A stretch of DNA of 9,779 nucleotides from Elusimicrobiaceae bacterium (GTDB taxonomy: Bacteria > Elusimicrobiota > Elusimicrobia > Elusimicrobiales > Elusimicrobiaceae). The notes under the pieces are model-generated. The model made no database searches. It had not been told where the DNA came from and saw only the letters and a program-made list of their open reading frames with translations. Of this stretch, positions 5,297-9,779 are shown piece after piece. Every line of letters begins with the position of its first letter. The stretch's first letter is position 1. The stretch is from positions 1 through 9,779 of the forward strand of contig JAKSPG010000038.1 in the NCBI GenBank assembly GCA_024405075.1, given 5' to 3'. The translations under genes were made by a program, and so were the position numbers.

Positions 5297-6529
5297 TTAC
5301 TTTATCTCTTCGTAACCTGCTAAGTTAGGTTGGTTAGGTAAAGTTTCAAAATCCCAATTAGTCGGGGAAACCCTGGTGTAGGTTCCCCGTTCCCTTCTTA
5401 TTATAAAGTGTTCGGGTGAATTTGGGTTCCAGAAAACTTGTTCTCCTTCGGAAGTGCGGTATTTTTTCCAAGAAACCGCTTCGTCCCGATAAGCGTGTAC
5501 TCGCTGCTGTTCTTGGCGTTTCAGTTGGGATTCCCGGGCGGCCAATTCACGCACCACAGCGGCGTAGCCCACCGTATCGGCCACTTGGTTGGCCAGTTGT
5601 TCTTGCATCAATTCGTCCACTTCTCCACGCAGCGCTTTGGCTTTGGAACTGGATTTTACGATGCCTAACACATCGCGGATAAGCAATTCTGTAGCAAACG
5701 AATCCGGGTTTTCCCGCGCCGCTTCAAACAGTTGGTTATACGTTTCTTCACTGATGTAAGACGGTTCGGTTTTCAGCATTTCCGGCTTATTATCCAAAAT
5801 GTAGTTGTACACTTCCGTCCGGCCCGTGTTCCTGGCGTCTTTCAACGCCGCTAATGTAAACAAGTTGTTAGAACGGAACCCTTGTTCCCACAAGTAGTCA
5901 AACATTTCCCCGGTAGCAAAGTCCAACGGGTTGGCAAAGTACGTTTTAACCACTTTCTTCTCCCCGTACGCTACCTGCTGATATTTCACATGGACAGAAG
6001 CATCCGCATCCGCGGAACTGGACGAAGAAGAGTTGCTGTAACTCTTGCTCGTCGTATTTCTTCCAAACCAGGACCGGCGGGAAGAACTACTCCCGGACGA
6101 GGAGGAACTCTTGGAACTGGTGCTGGAAGAAGAATCCGCATCAATCAAAAGTTCCGCTTTGGAAACAATTACTTTGGTAGAAAACGTTTGCACACGGCAT
6201 AAAGTTTTCCGGCCAATCCCGTGCTCCACAAATGCTTTTACCACGTCTACATTTCCCAAATCTACCGCTACACAAAAAGTGCTTATAGAGGCATTTTGAG
6301 ACGAATCTGTATAGACATCAACGATGGCTTCAATGGAGGTGGGATTTTCATTGAAATAGTTATTGAGCAAATCCGCTTGTTCGTTGATAACCCGCCCCAA
6401 TATCCAGCGGGCTTCTTGGTCGGAACCGCTTTGGCCGGACGTCGCCATAGAGGACGTATTGAGTTTCTGTGCTACGCCTAATCCGGCGGAAAACAACAGT
6501 GCCAGTAACAACATCATCGTGCGTTTCAT
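5297..6529 (-). CDS. exported protein with ankyrin-like segments and a serine-rich insertion, function unknown
   Basis: No family recognised with certainty; 410 residues. A signal peptide (1-20, Lys/Arg then Met/Leu-rich core, GVA before Gln21) indicates export to the periplasm or outside. Three stretches look like degenerate ankyrin repeats: 82-104 (FCVAVDLGNVDVVKAFVEHG is close to the consensus), 201-218 and 222-247. Between the first and second lies a low-complexity region (133-172) of mostly serine, interrupted by SRRSWFGRN. Two cysteines (86 and 111) could pair. Residues about 295-348 are charged, Glu/Gln/Arg-rich and probably helical or coiled coil. The C-terminal 60 residues are Trp/Tyr/Pro-containing and may form a small domain. 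The start has GGAG seven bases upstream. A hairpin terminator follows. A protein-binding role is inferred from the repeats; the serine tract may be a flexible or glycosylated linker. Confidence 0.85.
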   Translation of the reverse strand: MKRTMMLLLALLFSAGLGVAQKLNTSSMATSGQSGSDQEARWILGRVINEQADLLNNYFNENPTSIEAIVDVYTDSSQNASISTFCVAVDLGNVDVVKAFVEHGIGRKTLCRVQTFSTKVIVSKAELLIDADSSSSTSSKSSSSSGSSSSRRSWFGRNTTSKSYSNSSSSSSADADASVHVKYQQVAYGEKKVVKTYFANPLDFATGEMFDYLWEQGFRSNNLFTLAALKDARNTGRTEVYNYILDNKPEMLKTEPSYISEETYNQLFEAARENPDSFATELLIRDVLGIVKSSSKAKALRGEVDELMQEQLANQVADTVGYAAVVRELAARESQLKRQEQQRVHAYRDEAVSWKKYRTSEGEQVFWNPNSPEHFIIRRERGTYTRVSPTNWDFETLPNQPNLAGYEEIK

Positions 6530-6554
6530 AATAGGTCTCCTTTGGTAATATATT

Positions 6555-6563
6555 ATTGTAACA
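6555..6563 (-). promoter_or_regulatory. candidate extended -10 box of the serine-rich protein gene
   Basis: TGTTACAAT on the minus strand matches TGnTAnAAT and would start transcription near 6548, leaving a leader of about 19 bases that contains the GGAG site. No clear -35 box is seen. Nothing else is recognised in the 123-base gap (6530-6652). Confidence 0.4.
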
Positions 6564-6652
6564 TAGTATTGGGAGAATAGCCCATTTTATCCAGGGGCAA
6601 AAGACCCAGATGCAAAAGTCATTTGGACCTAGGCGCAACTAGGCCTTTGAGC

Positions 6653-7213
6653 CTATTTGGCGGGAGCGGTTTTTTTGTCTTGGCAGGAAATTTGGGTGCC
6701 TAAAAAGAAAGTCTGGTTCTTTTTAAATACGCAGGAAAGTTTTTGGGCCTGCGGGGTACCGTCCGGCGCGGGAGAGAGCGGGCGCAGGCAAGCTATGCGG
6801 GTGCAGGAATAGGTTTCGCTGCATTTGGCAAACGAGGAGGAGGGAAAATTGCTGATAAACCACGAGAAATCTAAATTGTAATTGAGTGCCGCTAAAAATT
6901 GCTCGCACGATAATTCTTTTACCGGGCAGAGTGGCTCGGCTGTTTTGGTTTCTTGTGTAATGGTTTGGTCCAGTAGTGTGTAGCGTTCCTTGTCCACCGG
7001 GTCACCCTGTACTTCATAGACGTCAAAGCAGGAGTAACCGGGTACTTGTTTTTTAGAGCACGTAAACGGTTGGAAAATATCCTGCCCCGGGCACGTATCC
7101 TCTACAGCGGATGCATCCGTGGATAAATACTGGGCCTGCTGGCGTTGGGTAAATGGTTTGTACGCTGCCGCCAGGATAAAAACAAGCATCGCAAGTAGAA
7201 CGATTTTTTTCAT
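6653..7213 (-). CDS. small Cys-rich exported protein, function unknown
   Basis: Not recognised. It has 186 residues with a short N-terminal signal or anchor segment (KKIVLLAMLVFILAAAY, 2-18) and no lipobox. The rest is hydrophilic and contains ten cysteines (41, 52, 62, 96, 103, 131, 137, 142, 161, 177), an even number consistent with a disulfide-bonded periplasmic or secreted protein. The segment 103-145 has four of them and several aromatic residues. It is preceded by a purine-rich AGAAGAG four to five bases or less from the ATG, an acceptable ribosome binding site. It is transcribed in the same direction as the serine-rich exported protein 123 bases downstream; no convincing terminator separates them, but a candidate promoter does, so they may or may not be one unit. 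Some small exported Cys-rich proteins of this shape are pilin-associated, but nothing here proves that. Confidence 0.75.
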   Translation of the reverse strand: MKKIVLLAMLVFILAAAYKPFTQRQQAQYLSTDASAVEDTCPGQDIFQPFTCSKKQVPGYSCFDVYEVQGDPVDKERYTLLDQTITQETKTAEPLCPVKELSCEQFLAALNYNLDFSWFISNFPSSSFAKCSETYSCTRIACLRPLSPAPDGTPQAQKLSCVFKKNQTFFLGTQISCQDKKTAPAK

Positions 7214-7394
7214 AGCTCTTCTTTTATCCTAGCAAATTAATAAAAGAAAAGGGGGGGGAGTGCCGTGTTCTAAAAAGGGTTATGTCCCGTACGTACGCGA
7301 CTGCGCGCGCGAAACGCGTGTTTGTTGCAACCGGGCGCGGAATTTATTAAGATATAACCATACCAAGCCCAATCTTGCAAACAGAGGTTTTTTT
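7214..7394. other. divergent intergenic region with a G8 tract and a CG-rich palindrome
   Basis: This 181-base gap separates two divergent genes. It holds a run of eight G at 7251-7258, a 10-base perfect palindrome CGTACGTACG at 7288-7297, and an alternating GCGCGCGCG run at 7303-7311. On the minus strand a weak TGCTAGGAT box (7234-7226) could serve the small Cys-rich protein gene, but its spacing to the ribosome binding site is tight. A plus-strand promoter is listed separately. Confidence 0.5.
7325..7353 (+). promoter_or_regulatory. candidate promoter of the PAS-domain gene
   Basis: TTGCAA (7325-7330) and TAAGAT (7348-7353) each match the sigma-70 boxes at four of six positions and are exactly 17 bases apart. 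A second AT-rich word, TATAAC (7353-7358), overlaps the -10 box. The leader would be about 35 bases and ends in an AGAGG ribosome binding site (7383-7387), seven bases from the ATG. Confidence 0.4.
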
Positions 7395-9779
7395 ATGTTT
7401 AAAGAAATTTTTTCACGTTCTTCCAAATCATCTCTTAACGGCGGCGAGGTGAAATCCTTTACGCCGCAACTGGCCGCATTTCTGGAGCAGTTGCCCACGG
7501 CAGTTTTGGTATTAAAATCTTCCGGTAAAATTGAATTTGCCAACGAGGCCGCCGGTGTATTATTGCAAGAAACGGGGAAAAAATTAAAGGGCGTTCACGT
7601 GGGCAAATTGGGCATTACCGAGGCCTTCTTGCAAGAGTTGGTGGTAGATAGCCCGGCTAAACGGGTGCTGACTATTGCCGATATGCAAGCCAATTCGTTT
7701 AAGGTGCATGTGGGGGCTAAACTCCTGGGCGAAAGTCCCTTTATCTTGCTGACGTTAGAAGAAATCCCGTTACTAAGCAGGTTGGAAAAGGAAAAAACTT
7801 TTTTGGTCACGGTGTTGGAAAATCACCCCTTGCCCGTTACGGTGCAAGATAGGGAAGGAAACTGCATTGTGGCCAGTGCTCAGGCGCGTAAATTATTTGG
7901 CTTTACCGAGCAAGAAGCCAAACAAAAATCCATGTATGAATTGCTTCCCAAGGAGATAACCGTTTCCCTGCAACGCCTGGATGAAGAGGCGTGGGTTTCG
8001 GCCACCCGGCTGGATCCTGTACGGTTGGCTTATAAATCTGATGAAGGACACGAGCGGATGTTGTCCGTCAGTAAAGCGGTTCTGCCAGGTGCCGACGGTA
8101 AGCCGTACTTTATTGTCAACGTGTACGAGGAAATTACCAAACATTACGAGTGGGAACAAGATTTGCAACACAGCCAAAAGTTGTTGCAAGCCATTTTGGA
8201 CAATATCCCGCTGGGTGTATATACGCGCGATTGCGATACCAAAGTTACCTTTATCAACCGTCAGGGATTGCAAATCCTGGGCGAGCAACCGGCCACGCTT
8301 GAAAAGAAACACGACCAGCAAACTCAGGAAGAATCTGATTCCTATATCCAACGTGAACAGTCTATTTTAAAGGACGGAAAAACATATGAATGCCCTGCGG
8401 AAGAATACGTAGATTCCTCCGGTAAGAAAAGAGCCGTACACGTTATTAAAGTTCCGCTCACTGACGCGGGGCCGAAACCGTTGGTACTGACGATTGTGGA
8501 CGATATTACTAAACGCCAACAGCAAGAGCGCGAAATTAAACGGGTAAACAGCATGCTTTCTGCCATTGTGCAAAACGCACCTATTGCGCTGTATGCTCGG
8601 GCGGAGAACGGACGGATGTTACTGCGTAACAAACAGTGCAATGCCTTGTTTGGCGATGCAAAAGAGGAAGATTTTGACGAGCGTAGCCGCTTGCCACACG
8701 AAACGGATGAGCAGGTTACCCAATATTTAAACCGGGAACAGGAAATTTTGCGCAAAGGCGAAACGTTGGATATCCCGGAAGAAGAATATACCACTTCGCA
8801 CGGGGAAACGAAACTATTACACATGGTAAAAGCCCCGGTGCCGGGAGACACGCCCGAAAGCCGCTGCGTGATTACGCTGGTGGAAGATATTACGATTAAA
8901 AAAGAACAAGAACGGGCGTTGGTGGAATCTAAAAATTTCTTGCAAACAGTGATCAATCAGTTGCCGGTGTCGTTATCGGTTAAAGATTATAACGGTAAGT
9001 ACATTTTGTGGAATAAAAAGAGTGAAGAGCTTTTTGGTGTACAAGCCCGCGATGTCATCGGTAAGGATAACTACCGTACCGACCTCAATAAGGACCAGGC
9101 CGAGTTCGTGCGCGAGACGGACCTGCGCGTGTTTGAAAGCCACCGCGAGCAAAATATTCCGCAAGAGCTTATTTCCTCGGCGCAAGACGGTATTAAAATT
9201 ATGCATACCGTTAAAACCCCGGTGTATAACCCCGACGGAACACCCAACTGTCTGTTGGTTGTTTCCGAAGACATCACGGCTAAAACCAAGATGGAAAAGC
9301 AAATCATGGAAGCCAGCGATAAAAACACGTTGCTGGTTGAAAATGCGCGTGAAGGGGTTGTCATTTTGGAAGATGGGAAAATTATTTACGCCAACCGGGC
9401 TTTCTGCACGCTGCTAGGGTTTGATACGTTAGAAGATATTAAAGGCAAAAAATTGCTTGATTTCTCTACCGAAAACCACCTGGTGTTCTTAAAAGAAAAG
9501 TACGAAGCTGTTTTGGCCGGTACCGATACCAAAGCCGAACCCATAGAAGCGCATTTCGTGCGCAAGAACGGTTCTACGGTGGAGGCGAAATTTGCGTGTG
9601 TGCTCTCTAAATATTTGGGGCGGCGGATTATGCTGGGGTTTGCCAGTGACGTAACCGCCAGCAACCGCGTCTTGCGCGAGTTGAAAAAAGAGCGGGATAA
9701 TTTCCGCCAATCGTTTGAGAACAGTTCTGTCCCGTCGTTTATCCTATCAGCCAAAGGATATGTGTCGGTCATGAACGAG
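7395..9779 (+). CDS. multi-PAS-domain signalling protein, 3' end outside the window
   Basis: Open for 795 codons from the ATG at 7395 to the window end with no stop. It consists of consecutive PAS domains with no signal peptide or membrane segment, so it is probably cytoplasmic. Domains start near residues 29, 136, 264, 386, 515, 644 and 770 (the last cut off). Each begins with a helix and a P-x-x-V/L-x-V-x-D/S-like strand, and the second to sixth end with a PAC-type E/D-D/E-I/V-T motif that runs into a charged linker helix. Domains 3 to 5 are most alike, sharing a long helix with E-T/S-D and REQ and a K-x-P before the last strand, typical of the PAS_4 subgroup. PAS arrays sense small ligands, redox or cofactors and regulate a C-terminal kinase, cyclase or phosphatase; the output domain is not seen. 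The start is supported by AGAGG seven bases upstream. It is divergent from the exported proteins. Confidence 0.9.
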   Translation, partial: MFKEIFSRSSKSSLNGGEVKSFTPQLAAFLEQLPTAVLVLKSSGKIEFANEAAGVLLQETGKKLKGVHVGKLGITEAFLQELVVDSPAKRVLTIADMQANSFKVHVGAKLLGESPFILLTLEEIPLLSRLEKEKTFLVTVLENHPLPVTVQDREGNCIVASAQARKLFGFTEQEAKQKSMYELLPKEITVSLQRLDEEAWVSATRLDPVRLAYKSDEGHERMLSVSKAVLPGADGKPYFIVNVYEEITKHYEWEQDLQHSQKLLQAILDNIPLGVYTRDCDTKVTFINRQGLQILGEQPATLEKKHDQQTQEESDSYIQREQSILKDGKTYECPAEEYVDSSGKKRAVHVIKVPLTDAGPKPLVLTIVDDITKRQQQEREIKRVNSMLSAIVQNAPIALYARAENGRMLLRNKQCNALFGDAKEEDFDERSRLPHETDEQVTQYLNREQEILRKGETLDIPEEEYTTSHGETKLLHMVKAPVPGDTPESRCVITLVEDITIKKEQERALVESKNFLQTVINQLPVSLSVKDYNGKYILWNKKSEELFGVQARDVIGKDNYRTDLNKDQAEFVRETDLRVFESHREQNIPQELISSAQDGIKIMHTVKTPVYNPDGTPNCLLVVSEDITAKTKMEKQIMEASDKNTLLVENAREGVVILEDGKIIYANRAFCTLLGFDTLEDIKGKKLLDFSTENHLVFLKEKYEAVLAGTDTKAEPIEAHFVRKNGSTVEAKFACVLSKYLGRRIMLGFASDVTASNRVLRELKKERDNFRQSFENSSVPSFILSAKGYVSVMNE

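Noticed and set aside
6640..6655. Small hairpin TAGGC/GCCTA at the end of the Cys-rich exported protein gene
   Set aside because: Only five base pairs, overlapping the stop codon, and no U-tract on the minus strand; not a credible terminator.
7288..7311. CGTACGTACG palindrome and adjoining GCGCGCGCG run as an operator or Z-DNA element
   Set aside because: Short simple-sequence motifs without a partner site or a known regulator nearby; mentioned only as part of the intergenic region.
8342..8956. 204-codon open frame on the minus strand, with other minus-strand frames between 7280 and 9772
   Set aside because: They lie opposite the continuous 795-codon PAS protein, which has domain motifs and a ribosome binding site; the antisense frames give Ser-rich or otherwise uncharacteristic proteins.

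Overview
The window looks like chromosomal DNA of a Gram-negative bacterium of moderate G+C content. The best guess is a gut-type member of the Elusimicrobiota. This rests on the style of the pilin N-terminus (LLVVVLIIGILAAVALPQY followed by an Ala/Lys-rich helix), a Pal/OmpA-type outer-membrane lipoprotein, and several exported proteins without recognisable relatives. The taxon is an inference from memory of protein style, not from a search. No tRNA, rRNA, CRISPR array, insertion sequence or phage gene was seen.

Layout. (1) 1-615, plus strand: a type IV pilin-like protein, closed by a hairpin terminator (619-645) that can serve both strands. (2) 5214-664, minus strand: a compact run of genes that overlap or nearly touch. 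In transcription order they are a DUF1189-like membrane protein, queD, queE, folE, folP, and a fusion of a 6-pyruvoyl-tetrahydropterin-synthase-like domain to FolK. An OmpA-family lipoprotein with a Cys/His-rich N-terminus follows after a 42-base gap. An extended -10 box lies so close to the first ATG that the lead gene may be translated from a leaderless mRNA. (3) 7213-5297, minus strand: two exported proteins of unknown function, one Cys-rich and one with ankyrin-like segments around a serine-rich stretch; the second is followed by its own terminator (5247-5276). (4) 7395-9779, plus strand, running off the window: a large protein of at least six tandem PAS domains, probably the sensory part of a signalling enzyme whose output domain lies beyond the end.

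How the genes fit together. FolE turns GTP into 7,8-dihydroneopterin triphosphate, the branch point of two pathways present here. QueD and QueE take it toward 7-deazaguanine (queuosine precursor). FolK and FolP take the neopterin side toward dihydropteroate. The folate branch also needs dihydroneopterin aldolase (FolB) activity, and no folB is visible. The PTPS-like domain fused to FolK lacks the QueD catalytic Cys and His but keeps the zinc histidines and the pterin-anchoring Glu. It is therefore a good candidate for a FolB substitute of the PTPS-III kind, delivering its product directly to FolK. This is the most interesting observation in the window.
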